This document shows positions 1 through 6,085 of a stretch of DNA of 6,521 nucleotides, one piece after another. Each line of letters opens with the position of its first letter. The first letter of the stretch is position 1. The DNA is from Pseudomonadota bacterium. GTDB taxonomy: Bacteria; BMS3Abin14. A program made the position numbers and the translations under genes. The notes beneath the pieces are model-generated. The model did not search any database. It saw only the letters and a program-made list of their open reading frames with translations, and was not told the origin of the DNA. The DNA lies in contig QIFJ01000196.1 of the NCBI GenBank assembly GCA_003229755.1, positions 1-6,521 on the forward strand. The letters run 5' to 3'.

Positions 1-206
1 CCAGGTTTGACGGCGCCAGTATCTTTTCCAGCGGACTTGCCGGTGTATATATTGAAGGTAAATGGGGGTTCATAGACCGGGACGGGCAGATGGTCATAGA
101 GCCGCAGTACGAACGGGTCGGTCAGTTTGTGGGCGACAGGTGCCAGGTTCAAAAGGACGGGGTGGTTTATTTTATTGATAAAAATGGAAATGCTGTGGAT
201 GAATGA
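1..206 (+). CDS. WG-repeat protein, C-terminal end (partial)
   Basis: The frame starting at base 3 is open from the window edge to a TGA at 204-206 and gives 67 residues. It contains a clear WG (KWG) repeat, GKWGFIDRDGQMVIEPQYER, followed by a second, weaker unit with the pattern VQKDGVVYFIDKNGN. The first is the typical form 'GkwGfId.dG..vi.p.yd.v..F'. WG repeats form beta-rich scaffolds in bacterial surface or periplasmic proteins and are presumed to bind other molecules; the partner here cannot be told. The protein ends with the last repeat and has no extra C-terminal domain. The start lies outside the window, so total length and any signal peptide are unknown. The next gene on the same strand begins 77 bases downstream behind its own likely promoter, so co-transcription is not required. 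Confidence 0.85.
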   Translation, partial: RFDGASIFSSGLAGVYIEGKWGFIDRDGQMVIEPQYERVGQFVGDRCQVQKDGVVYFIDKNGNAVDE

Positions 207-216
207 CAAGTTTAAT

Positions 217-240
217 GTTGAAAGTTGAAAGTTGAAAGTT
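217..240. repeat. Three-copy heptamer tandem repeat (GTTGAAA)
   Basis: Three perfect copies of GTTGAAA occupy 217-237, and GTT at 238-240 starts a fourth. They lie between the WG-repeat gene and the secreted protein gene. Each copy contains TTGAAA, a one-mismatch match to the sigma-70 -35 box, so the repeat overlaps the proposed promoter. Confidence 0.9.
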
Positions 241-254
241 ATCTGCTTAATAAT
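225..254 (+). promoter_or_regulatory. Predicted sigma-70 promoter for the secreted protein gene
   Basis: TTGAAA at 225-230 (5 of 6 to TTGACA) lies 18 bases upstream of AATAAT at 249-254 (5 of 6 to TATAAT). Transcription would start near 261, just before the SD GAGGAG at 269-274 of the gene starting at 284. The TTGAAA comes from the second heptamer copy; the other two copies give spacings of 25 and 11, which are unsuitable. This is a consensus match only. Confidence 0.4.
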
Positions 255-283
255 GAGAACGTAAGCATGAGGAGAAATTAATT

Positions 284-1399
284 TTGCGGTTAAGAGTCGT
301 GGTTACAGTATTGCTGGTTATTATGCTGCCGGCAGGGGGATTGGCCGGTATTAAGGTCGCTAAAACGAAAGAACCGTTCTGGAAGCCCATGGATTTCGGG
401 GGGGGTGTGTCTCTGGATTACGATTGGGTGATCTCCCAGGCCGGGCAGAAGCAGCAGATGAAGCTGACACTGGAGTTCAGGGAGAGGTACGGCTACGACT
501 ACGATGTCCTGGCCACTCTAAGCAATAACTGGAGCGGTACCGTAACTGATTCAAAGGTGGGAGATCTTTTCTCCTGGTCCCTTGACAAGCTCGAAAAAGG
601 CCCCTTGGCTCCCACACCACAGAACCTCCCGATGGTTAGCGCCACCGGTCTTGTGGTTCCTACCATAATGCTCTTTTTCCCCACTTCCACCAGGGACCTC
701 GACTGGAAAAAGGGGTTTACGATGGCCCACCCGGGCATGCCGAATTCCACCATTACAGGCACAGGAAAAGATTGCTCCGCAGGTGGGCTGACGGGCAAGC
801 TCGTAAAGATCACAAGTCTCCAGGGTACAGCTTCCGCGTGTATTTCCGGGAAATCCGGCCTGCCCCTGACGATGAATAGCAATAACGCTACGGGGGATTT
901 TTCCCGATATACGCTTATTAAATACGAGAGCAGGAAGCTGAAAATCGCTCCATTATTTTACGCTGGAGAGCCGGATGGTTTCAGCGGGACCAAGTGGGGC
1001 ACCAAAAAAAGAAAGGTCAAGGGCCTCAAATTTCTCAGAGAGGATTCCCTTGACGGGAAGATCTACCGGAAGAAAAAGGACAACCTGAGGCAGTGGGGAG
1101 TCCTCTTCGAGGCTCTGGAGTATTACTTCCGGGATGGAAAGTTCTCTCAGGCCAAGGGTAAGGTCAGGGGTGAGGATAACTGGGAGCTGCTAAAAAAAGC
1201 CCTGTTTGACAAATTCGGGCAAGGAGCCATGGAGAAGTTTCTCATTCTGGACGGTGTCGAAAGTTACGCCTGGAGAGGCAAGGACACCAGTATCAGCATC
1301 GAACGGGCCAACCGCTCAGACGAGGGAAAGATGACCATCAGCTCCGTCGACCTGATGTGGGGGGATTTTCAAAAGGAGATTCAGAAGTTGTTTGAGTAA
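284..1399 (+). CDS. Secreted protein of unknown function with C-terminal GFxGxxWGT-type domain
   Basis: The protein has 371 aa. The TTG start is supported by SD GAGGAG at 269-274 with a 9-base spacer. Residues 1-22 form a signal peptide: MRLR, then a hydrophobic stretch to LPAGGLAG, probably cleaved near residue 22, so the product is exported. Residues 23-225 form a region I do not recognise. It holds the only two cysteines, C164 and C186, which could form a disulfide in the periplasm, and an ISGKSGLPL motif near 187-195. Residues 231-370 begin with DGFSGTKWGT and continue with YRKKKDNL, YYFRDGKF, NWELLKKALFDKFGQG and SYAWRGKDTSISIE. This matches the style of an uncharacterised domain I associate with exported Desulfobacterota proteins that start 'GFRGIkWGT'; that link is from memory. 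The gene stands alone and converges on the minus-strand operon with an 8-base gap. No catalytic motif is visible. Confidence 0.85.
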   Translation: MRLRVVVTVLLVIMLPAGGLAGIKVAKTKEPFWKPMDFGGGVSLDYDWVISQAGQKQQMKLTLEFRERYGYDYDVLATLSNNWSGTVTDSKVGDLFSWSLDKLEKGPLAPTPQNLPMVSATGLVVPTIMLFFPTSTRDLDWKKGFTMAHPGMPNSTITGTGKDCSAGGLTGKLVKITSLQGTASACISGKSGLPLTMNSNNATGDFSRYTLIKYESRKLKIAPLFYAGEPDGFSGTKWGTKKRKVKGLKFLREDSLDGKIYRKKKDNLRQWGVLFEALEYYFRDGKFSQAKGKVRGEDNWELLKKALFDKFGQGAMEKFLILDGVESYAWRGKDTSISIERANRSDEGKMTISSVDLMWGDFQKEIQKLFE

Positions 1400-1407
1400 A
1401 TCACCTA

Positions 1408-2511
1408 TCACTCCGCTACCTCTACTTTCTCCGCAAACAACCCCAAATCCCTGTCGTAGAACCCGGAGACCCTGACTACCTTGCCTACAAATGGATTGAT
1501 AACCATGGGATGGCCGCGGACCCTGATGCTGCCCATACCTCCTCCCCGGTAATCCTCCTCCGGCGCAAGATACTTCCTGCCGGTAGAATCCAGCCCCAGT
1601 TCCCCGATGAGAGGGTAATCTGATACTATACGGGCCCGGACCAGCCTGCTGTCCACGACGAAGACCTCCATCGCCTCCAGATCGCCCAACGGTTCTGCCA
1701 GCTCCTTTATCGCGGAATCGGCGGCTTCCTTGTGGTCCAGCGACCCGATCAGTTTCAGGGCAAAGGCCGCCCTGAAACGTACCTCATTATCATTATCTTC
1801 CAGGGCGATTAGAAGTTCCGGCGTTGCATCTCTAGCCTTGTCCCCAAGCCTGGCCAGGCACAGAGCAGCAAGAACCCTGGTATGACTCGACGGCATTGAC
1901 AGCGCTTCTGCCAGAGCTGGAACGGCGCTCACTCCCATGGCCACCATGACCTCAGCAGCTCTTCTGCTGGTAGCGTCATCTGGATTGTCCAGCATCTCTT
2001 TGAGACGCGGTACCGCGCTCCAGCCTATGACGCGGAAGATCTCCGCTGTTTTGTGGGTAACATCGAGATTTCCCGAAAAATATAGCTCCAGGAGAATATC
2101 CACCGTATCCGCGCCGAGCTGAGACAGGATGTCCAGGGTGTGATCGGTAATGTTCACATCGTAATGTTTGAGCAGCTCTGTCAGGATGGGCACTGCCTGT
2201 CCAGGTTCTCGGGCAAAATCCACCAGAGCCAATAACGCTTCCTGCCTGACTGATTCATCCTCGTCCCTCAGGAACCCGATGATATTTTCCAGCGACGCTA
2301 TACCCATGGCACCGAGGGTCTTGACAAGCTTTACGCGAAATCGGGGATCTCCGTCCTTTTTAGCCAGCACCAGGGCCGACGAAGACATTTTGCCCATACT
2401 GGAAAGGGCTCTGGAAGCAGTCTGCCGGATCCTCTGGTCTTCAGACTTCAGGGCTTTGAGCAGGAACGGTATCCCGCCCCACCCGCGAAGCCGCCAGATT
2501 GAAATGGTCAA
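1408..2511 (-). CDS. HEAT-repeat protein with C-terminal beta-barrel-like tail
   Basis: Last gene of the minus-strand operon. Residues about 1-280 are HEAT-type helical repeats, seen in units such as IPFLLKALKSEDQRIRQTAS, AVPRLKEMLDNPDDATSRRA, AVPALAEALSMPSSHTRVLA and ATPELLIALEDNDNEVRFRA. Such solenoids act as protein-binding scaffolds. Residues 281-367 differ: a strand-rich tail ending KVVRVSGFYDRDLGLFAEKV, like the end of a small OB-type or DUF5666-like barrel (inference). The listed start is the nearest legal one, TTG at 2511-2509, but it has no properly spaced SD. The frame stays open upstream and encodes a further plausible stretch, NNLYVTWRRL, behind a strong SD at 2556-2548 facing ATA at 2544-2542. 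The true start may be that ATA, giving 378 aa. No signal peptide is visible from either start, although both genes upstream in the operon encode exported proteins. The stop is TGA at 1410-1408. Confidence 0.85.
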   Translation of the reverse strand: MTISIWRLRGWGGIPFLLKALKSEDQRIRQTASRALSSMGKMSSSALVLAKKDGDPRFRVKLVKTLGAMGIASLENIIGFLRDEDESVRQEALLALVDFAREPGQAVPILTELLKHYDVNITDHTLDILSQLGADTVDILLELYFSGNLDVTHKTAEIFRVIGWSAVPRLKEMLDNPDDATSRRAAEVMVAMGVSAVPALAEALSMPSSHTRVLAALCLARLGDKARDATPELLIALEDNDNEVRFRAAFALKLIGSLDHKEAADSAIKELAEPLGDLEAMEVFVVDSRLVRARIVSDYPLIGELGLDSTGRKYLAPEEDYRGGGMGSIRVRGHPMVINPFVGKVVRVSGFYDRDLGLFAEKVEVAE

Positions 2512-2541
2512 CCTGCGCCAGGTTACATAAAGATTATTAAG

Positions 2542-2556
2542 TATGTTCCCCTCCTC
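2542..2556 (-). promoter_or_regulatory. Strong ribosome binding site facing an ATA codon
   Basis: Read on the minus strand, GAGGAGGGG is followed by AAC and then ATA, in frame with the HEAT-repeat protein. The GGAGG core lies 5 bases before the ATA. This is the only good SD in the 54-base gap after the propeller gene, and no ATG, GTG or TTG lies at a suitable distance in this frame. An ATG at 2528-2526 is in another frame and is followed at once by TAA. Confidence 0.6.
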
Positions 2557-2565
2557 GAAAATCGA

Positions 2566-4635
2566 TTATTCAGGTATTTTTATGGGCTGAGCCAGCAGGT
2601 ATACCCCGTAATTTCTCTCGTTCTCGGGCATCTTCTTATCCTGGTATTTGTCATCGGAGATCCTGAGTCCATGGTAGTAGACCAGCTTTCTTCCAAAATC
2701 CACCAGGTTCCAAAGGCCCCTGCTGTTCCAGTTCACGAGTTTGCCGTATTTAGTGGAATCAGGTGAAAGGGGTGTGAAAGCCATTTTTCCGCTGGGAAGA
2801 TGAATAATGATTATCCCGGTACTTCCCGACTCCAGATGGGGGCGGTAAATATACTCCCCTTCTTTAGCCGCAAGATAGGCGGAGTAAAGGGAGCGCCTGA
2901 TGAACTCGAGCTTCTTCAGCTCCCCCTGGTCATCTTTTACCGCGTTCAGCCGCATGGTGTCGCCAAGTTCCTTCATGGTGAAAAAGAAGCCCAACTGAGC
3001 GAAAGCTCCGGAATATGCGCTCTCTACCTGCGCCTGGCTGTAGAGCTTCTGTGATTGCCAGTAATCCGAACTGCCGTATAGCCTTCCCCCGGTCCGGCTT
3101 GACCAGCTGGCAGCTCTGCCGTAGGTGATGTTTGCCTGGCTGTAGTACCGGTTTGAGAGGTTCTGGGATATTCGGGCCTGGCTATTGAAATAGTTTCCCG
3201 ACCCACTTCTGGATGTGAACCATATTCCCCTTGTCAGCCTCCCGATCCGCTCCTGAAGACGCCCTATGAAGCTGTCCAGGGCATCCAGATACACTTCCTG
3301 TGTCAGTGGAGTCATTCCGTGGCGGTACAGACGTTTACCAGATCCGGCATCGAATCCCGCGATGATCAGCTCACCAATATAGACGACTGTATTACCGTAC
3401 TTTCTGACCTGGACAGGGAAAGTACGCCCAGTCTGTGAGGCCGGGCTATTAAAAAACACCCTGCCAGAATCCCTGTTCACCGAGATCAGGTTGAAAGGAG
3501 TGGAAAAATACAGCCGGCTCTTCGCCCTAATAATATTACTGACAACTGGATCTTTACTTTGGTATTTCCATATTACATTCCCGTTCTTCCTGGAGATGGA
3601 TTCCATTATGAAAGTTTCAGGCTTCTTTTTTGCTTCTATCGCGCCGCGAAGATATATGCGGTCTCCAAGAGGATAAATGTTCGTGTATCTGATTGAAGGA
3701 TCAACTGCTGAGGAGCTTACTGTCTTCCCCGTGTTGGCATCCAGTATATGCAGAATGCCGCCGGAATCAATGAGCATTAGTTGGTCGCCGCTCATCTGTG
3801 GTTCAGGGCTTTTCCCGTCCAGCACGATGTCGCGCCGTACCCATTCCGGCTTTCCTGTCTTTGCAGAGAATTTTTCCGTCCCCATAATGAAGTTCCAGAC
3901 ACCATTAACTGTTATCAGGGGTCTGGGGGGATGGCCGTCCCTGGGCTTGATTTTGTAGGGTTTCTCCCAGAGAAAGTCTCCCTTAAAAAGATCGTAACCT
4001 TTTACAGTTGCCTTTTTCTTCTCCCTCTCGATAACCAGAAGTACTGAATCGGAGAGAACAGGAACAAGGTCAAAGGACTTCTTCTTTTTTTCAAAGAACT
4101 GCACCCATAATTGTTTTCCTTTAACTGCATCAATGGCGGCGACATTAACTTTCATTTCCTTGTCATCATCGTTTCTTACAAGAATAACATCTTCAAAAGC
4201 CATCACGATGTCGGTTCCTGAAGTAAGCCAGCCATCCGGAATAAAGCGCCACAGGATCTTCCCCTTCGATGTATCCACCAGAATGGGATTGCCGAACTGA
4301 TAGCTTACCAGCAGCCGGTCTTTGCCTATAAACCGCATGTCCCTGATATATTTTTTCTCCCCCAACAACTGCCATCTTATGGGACGCTCCTTAATAATCG
4401 GCATCTTTACGGCTACATTTTTCGTTTTCTTGAAAAAAGCGTCCCAGTAACCGGGTTCGGACATCTTTTCGGCAACCTTTTCCGCCGCCTTTTTAATTGC
4501 ATCAACCACTGCCTTATCCAGCTCCTTCTGGGTCAGTTCCTTCTTATTTCCCTCTTCCTGGCCGAGGACAGACCCTGAGAGAGGCATAATGAGCAAGAGT
4601 AAGGCAGCGATCAGAACAGTTACTCGTATCTTCAT
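2566..4635 (-). CDS. Exported PQQ-like beta-propeller protein with Ser/Tyr/Gln-rich insertion
   Basis: The protein has 689 aa. The ATG is preceded by GAGG with a 5-base spacer. Residues 1-25 are a signal peptide (MKIRVTVLIAALLLLIMPLSGSVLG). Residues 31-70 form a charged amphipathic helix, possibly a coiled coil. From about 95 to 440 there are PQQ/WD-like blades, each marked by a turn such as DTSKGKILWRF (121), DAVKGKQLWVQF (169), YDLFKGDFLWEK (214), FSAKTGKPEWVR (256), LDANTGKTV (298), SRKNGNVIWKY (348), VNRDSGRVFF (386) and FDAGSGKRLY (428). A final unit, HLPSGKMAF, lies at 612. Residues 441-603 interrupt the propeller: a helix, then a low-complexity stretch at 473-545 rich in S, Y, Q, N, R and G, then another helical part. 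The fold resembles BamB-like or quinoprotein propellers, but no quinone-enzyme active site is recognised, so a structural or binding role is more likely. It is the central gene of the operon. Confidence 0.88.
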   Translation of the reverse strand: MKIRVTVLIAALLLLIMPLSGSVLGQEEGNKKELTQKELDKAVVDAIKKAAEKVAEKMSEPGYWDAFFKKTKNVAVKMPIIKERPIRWQLLGEKKYIRDMRFIGKDRLLVSYQFGNPILVDTSKGKILWRFIPDGWLTSGTDIVMAFEDVILVRNDDDKEMKVNVAAIDAVKGKQLWVQFFEKKKKSFDLVPVLSDSVLLVIEREKKKATVKGYDLFKGDFLWEKPYKIKPRDGHPPRPLITVNGVWNFIMGTEKFSAKTGKPEWVRRDIVLDGKSPEPQMSGDQLMLIDSGGILHILDANTGKTVSSSAVDPSIRYTNIYPLGDRIYLRGAIEAKKKPETFIMESISRKNGNVIWKYQSKDPVVSNIIRAKSRLYFSTPFNLISVNRDSGRVFFNSPASQTGRTFPVQVRKYGNTVVYIGELIIAGFDAGSGKRLYRHGMTPLTQEVYLDALDSFIGRLQERIGRLTRGIWFTSRSGSGNYFNSQARISQNLSNRYYSQANITYGRAASWSSRTGGRLYGSSDYWQSQKLYSQAQVESAYSGAFAQLGFFFTMKELGDTMRLNAVKDDQGELKKLEFIRRSLYSAYLAAKEGEYIYRPHLESGSTGIIIIHLPSGKMAFTPLSPDSTKYGKLVNWNSRGLWNLVDFGRKLVYYHGLRISDDKYQDKKMPENERNYGVYLLAQPIKIPE

Positions 4636-4640
4636 GGCAA

Positions 4641-4645
4641 CCTCA
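4641..4645 (-). promoter_or_regulatory. Stop codon embedded in the SD of the next gene
   Basis: On the minus strand the sequence reads TGAGGTTGCCATG. TGA (4645-4643) ends the lipoprotein, and GAGG (4644-4641) serves as SD for the propeller gene start at 4635. This arrangement points to translational coupling and to one transcript for both genes. Confidence 0.7.
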
Positions 4646-5278
4646 ATTTTTCAGTGACCGGAGAATAGCGATAAAATCACTTTCAATCTCATCAGCCACA
4701 TCAGCAGTAGCGCTTCGGGCTACAACACCGTATCTGCACCCGTAAAGGGAGAAAGTATCTTCCGATTTTTCTCCGACGAAGATGGAGAATCCAAATTTTT
4801 CCCCTTTTATGGCGTAATTTGCATCGTACCGGAAAAATACAGGATTCCATCCCTCGGATTCGAGCTGAAGTGGTCCTTTAACGATCTGGTTTTCCGATAC
4901 CATGCGATCCACAATTTCCCTTCTCATATAATGGGGAGTCTGCTGACTCGTGCGGCACCATACCATAACGGAGCCCTTGTCCCCCTTCCTGAAGACAGCC
5001 ATGCCGCCGGTTTCCGTTGATATGTCCCTTTTGAGATAGATGGCGTCAGGCAGCTCGGCGTTCTGGTCTATTTTCTCCCATCCAGACGGAACCAGGAAAT
5101 CCAGCTTCATAGCTTCGCTCTTAAACGGTTTCATGTCTGACGTCAGCTGACCTGCCTCTCCTCTGTAGTAGGCATCATTAATCACTCCAGCGCACGCCGA
5201 CAGAAGAACGGACAGTATGACGAGGAGAGTAAGCAGAAAAATGTGCCTATTCCAGATACTGCGTACAAAACTCTTCAT
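4643..5278 (-). CDS. Small lipoprotein of unknown function (PsbP/DcrB-like style)
   Basis: I chose the second ATG (5278-5276) because AAGGAG at 5290-5285 lies 6 bases upstream. The first ATG (5293-5291) has no SD but overlaps the TGA of the broken upstream gene (ATGA) and would add only MKEKV. From the chosen start the protein has 211 aa. It opens with a basic region, a hydrophobic segment and a lipobox LLSAC, with the lipidated cysteine at residue 29; the next residue is A, so outer-membrane sorting is likely. The mature part contains KLDFLVPSGWEK, a tryptophan-bearing strand GSVMVWCR and a C-terminal helix ending DFIAILRSLKN. That layout resembles small exported folds of the PsbP/DcrB type, a weak similarity by eye. 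Two further cysteines, in MVWC and LYGC, could pair. It precedes the propeller gene by 7 bases and probably serves the same envelope function. Confidence 0.85.
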   Translation of the reverse strand: MKSFVRSIWNRHIFLLTLLVILSVLLSACAGVINDAYYRGEAGQLTSDMKPFKSEAMKLDFLVPSGWEKIDQNAELPDAIYLKRDISTETGGMAVFRKGDKGSVMVWCRTSQQTPHYMRREIVDRMVSENQIVKGPLQLESEGWNPVFFRYDANYAIKGEKFGFSIFVGEKSEDTFSLYGCRYGVVARSATADVADEIESDFIAILRSLKN

Positions 5279-5289
5279 GACTTTCTCCT

Positions 5290-5527
5290 TCATTTATTAA
5301 GGTAAGGGAGTTTTTTCTGGATATGGTCTATTATCTCCAGGTATTCCTCACTGGTCCTAACCCTGGAATCACCTGTCTCAATATCGAATATTCTGTAGTC
5401 ATTACCCGGTGTATAATAATGTGATGCTCCCATTAAGAATCCATAGTAGTGGATGGATTTGTCTATAGTAGTGGATGGATTTGTCTATTGCAACGCCCCC
5501 GGTACCGGCAAGGTCCCTTATGTGCAC
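5290..5527 (-). pseudogene. Broken gene, C-terminal fragment at the head of the operon
   Basis: The minus strand reads in frame from about 5484 to a TGA at 5292-5290 that overlaps the first ATG of the lipoprotein gene (ATGA). The end of the protein reads SIHYYGFLMGASHYYTPG, then NDYRIFDIETG, then EEYLEIIDHIQKKLPYLNK. A stop at 5487-5485 blocks it, where the 22-bp duplication lies. If one copy is removed in thought, the frame continues into HIRDLAGTGGVAIDKSIHYY, which looks like ordinary protein, until it meets the inverted repeat at 5530. The gene therefore appears frameshifted by a duplication and truncated by an insertion or rearrangement. A remnant ORF of 47 aa from ATG 5433-5431 is possible but has only a weak SD. 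I do not recognise the family. The tight overlap shows it was once the first or an earlier gene of the operon. Confidence 0.6.
5443..5486. repeat. Exact 22-bp tandem duplication
   Basis: Bases 5443-5464 are repeated without mismatch at 5465-5486; each copy begins ATAGTAGTGG and ends ATTTGTCT. The length is 22, one more than a multiple of three, so the duplication shifts the minus-strand reading frame and creates the TAG at 5487-5485. It is typical of replication slippage. Confidence 0.95.
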
Positions 5528-5529
5528 TT

Positions 5530-5606
5530 CAGGGTCGGAGCTCAGATTCTCAGGTTTGTTTCAGGAACTCATTCGGAAAAATTTGAGAATCTGAGCTCCG
5601 ACCCTG
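5530..5606. repeat. Perfect inverted-repeat element (23-bp arms)
   Basis: The arm at 5530-5552 (CAGGGTCGGAGCTCAG and on) is the exact reverse complement of 5584-5606, with a 31-base loop. Both arms contain the palindrome GAGCTC. The element sits between two unrelated gene remnants. The loop is A+T-rich and encodes no protein. No target-site duplication is evident beside the arms. It resembles a small non-autonomous mobile element, either a REP-like hairpin mobilised by a RAYT transposase or a MITE. A terminator is less likely, because no clean T-run follows the hairpin on the + strand. Confidence 0.8.
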
Positions 5607-5856
5607 CAATTTTAAAAATTTTCCACCCCTTCCGGTAACAGTGGATGCTGTCTGCCAGGATGTTGAGGAGGAGCATAAGAAACCGCTGTTTTGGTCTCCT
5701 CCGTGGGATCCAAGGTTCAGCGCTGTAGCCTGAGTATTGGAATGTCCGCTCAGCTGTATTTCGGACCGGACTGAATGGGGAATCGCCGTATCGGTCTATC
5801 TGATGGAAACCTCTTCGGGAGACGTACCAGGGGATAATATATGCATTATTGTTTCA
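5569..5856 (-). pseudogene. Possible gene remnant on the minus strand (RPKQRFLM...CYRK motif)
   Basis: This minus-strand frame is open for about 95 codons from a TGA at 5856-5854 to the TGA at 5571-5569 inside the inverted-repeat loop. Its best part is TFQYSGYSAEPWIP, then RRRPKQRFLMLLLNILADSI, then HCYRKGW. From memory this resembles small uncharacterised proteins with a 'PKxRFLMALLEDAhxCYxK' region followed by an 'AEEWL' segment; here that later segment is missing because the reading runs into the inverted repeat. The only ATG (5676-5674) would give 35 aa, so no intact gene remains. Codons align exactly with the opposite + strand frame, so coding signal on one strand may mirror the other, and the right half overlaps the nucleotidyltransferase-like ORF. 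The call is tentative. Confidence 0.35.
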
Positions 5857-6045
5857 GGTGAAACAAACAGGGAGTTTGCCCGGAGAAAGGCTGAAGAAGA
5901 GGTCGAGTTGCCTGGTATTGCGTTTCAAGTTACGGTTTTAACGATCGCCGAACTGAAAAAGGCGTATCTTGAGAACGATCCCCTGCATCAGGCAGTTAAG
6001 GGTGGGGAACTTCTGTACGGCGCCTCCCTAAGCCGACTGATCTGA
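5737..6045 (+). CDS. Degenerate nucleotidyltransferase (MNT)-like protein, probably decaying
   Basis: The 102-aa frame starts with TTG and lacks a convincing SD. The part from residue 20 on follows the layout of small MNT-type nucleotidyltransferases, the usual partners of HEPN proteins: VSVYLMETSSGDVPGDNICI takes the place of the strand-loop-strand 'VyLFGSxArGDxxPdSDIDLl'. It is followed by a helix (NREFARRKAEEEVE), a strand and the typical ending VTVLTIAELKKAYLENDPL, then HQAVKGGELLYG. The catalytic residues are gone: GS reads ET and the DxD reads NIC, and the loop is about two residues short. The N-terminal part (MECPLSCISDRTE) does not look like the usual helix, and a TGA in the same frame lies just upstream at 5731-5733. 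It is either a non-catalytic relative or a pseudogene. No HEPN partner is visible on either side. Confidence 0.5.
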   Translation: MECPLSCISDRTEWGIAVSVYLMETSSGDVPGDNICIIVSGETNREFARRKAEEEVELPGIAFQVTVLTIAELKKAYLENDPLHQAVKGGELLYGASLSRLI

Positions 6046-6085
6046 TGGTCTAATGTTCTACCCTGATACCTCGATACTTCCAGAC

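Noticed and set aside
499..882. A 127-codon minus-strand ORF inside the secreted protein gene
   Set aside because: The + strand gene there has a signal peptide, a good SD and a consistent domain layout, so this is an antisense shadow.
1396..1412. A shared terminator between the two convergent genes
   Set aside because: Only 8 bases separate the stops, and I see no hairpin with a T-run in or beside them.
2168..2530. A 120-codon + strand ORF opposite the HEAT-repeat gene
   Set aside because: It is serine- and arginine-rich antisense sequence with no SD, and the HEAT periodicity on the other strand is clear.
5412..5417. Perfect TATAAT on the + strand as a -10 box
   Set aside because: No -35 lies at a suitable distance (TATTCT at 17 bases), and it falls within the coding remnant of the opposite strand with no + gene directly downstream.
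5453..5638. A 61-codon + strand ORF running through the 22-bp repeat and the inverted repeat
   Set aside because: It consists mostly of repeat sequence, lacks an SD and shows no protein-like pattern.
5623..5733. A + strand reading (VTVDAVCQDVEEEHKK, then PLFWSPPWDPRF) ending in TGA, in frame with the MNT-like ORF
   Set aside because: It has no start or recognisable family, and the opposite strand gives a more familiar motif in the same codon register. I treat it as a likely shadow.
5811..5834. LFGRRTRG in another + frame, resembling the LFGSxARG nucleotidyltransferase motif
   Set aside because: That frame is bounded by stops at 5772-5774 and directly after the motif, and the neighbouring frame gives a better strand before it and continuity after it. 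A frameshift cannot be excluded but is not needed.
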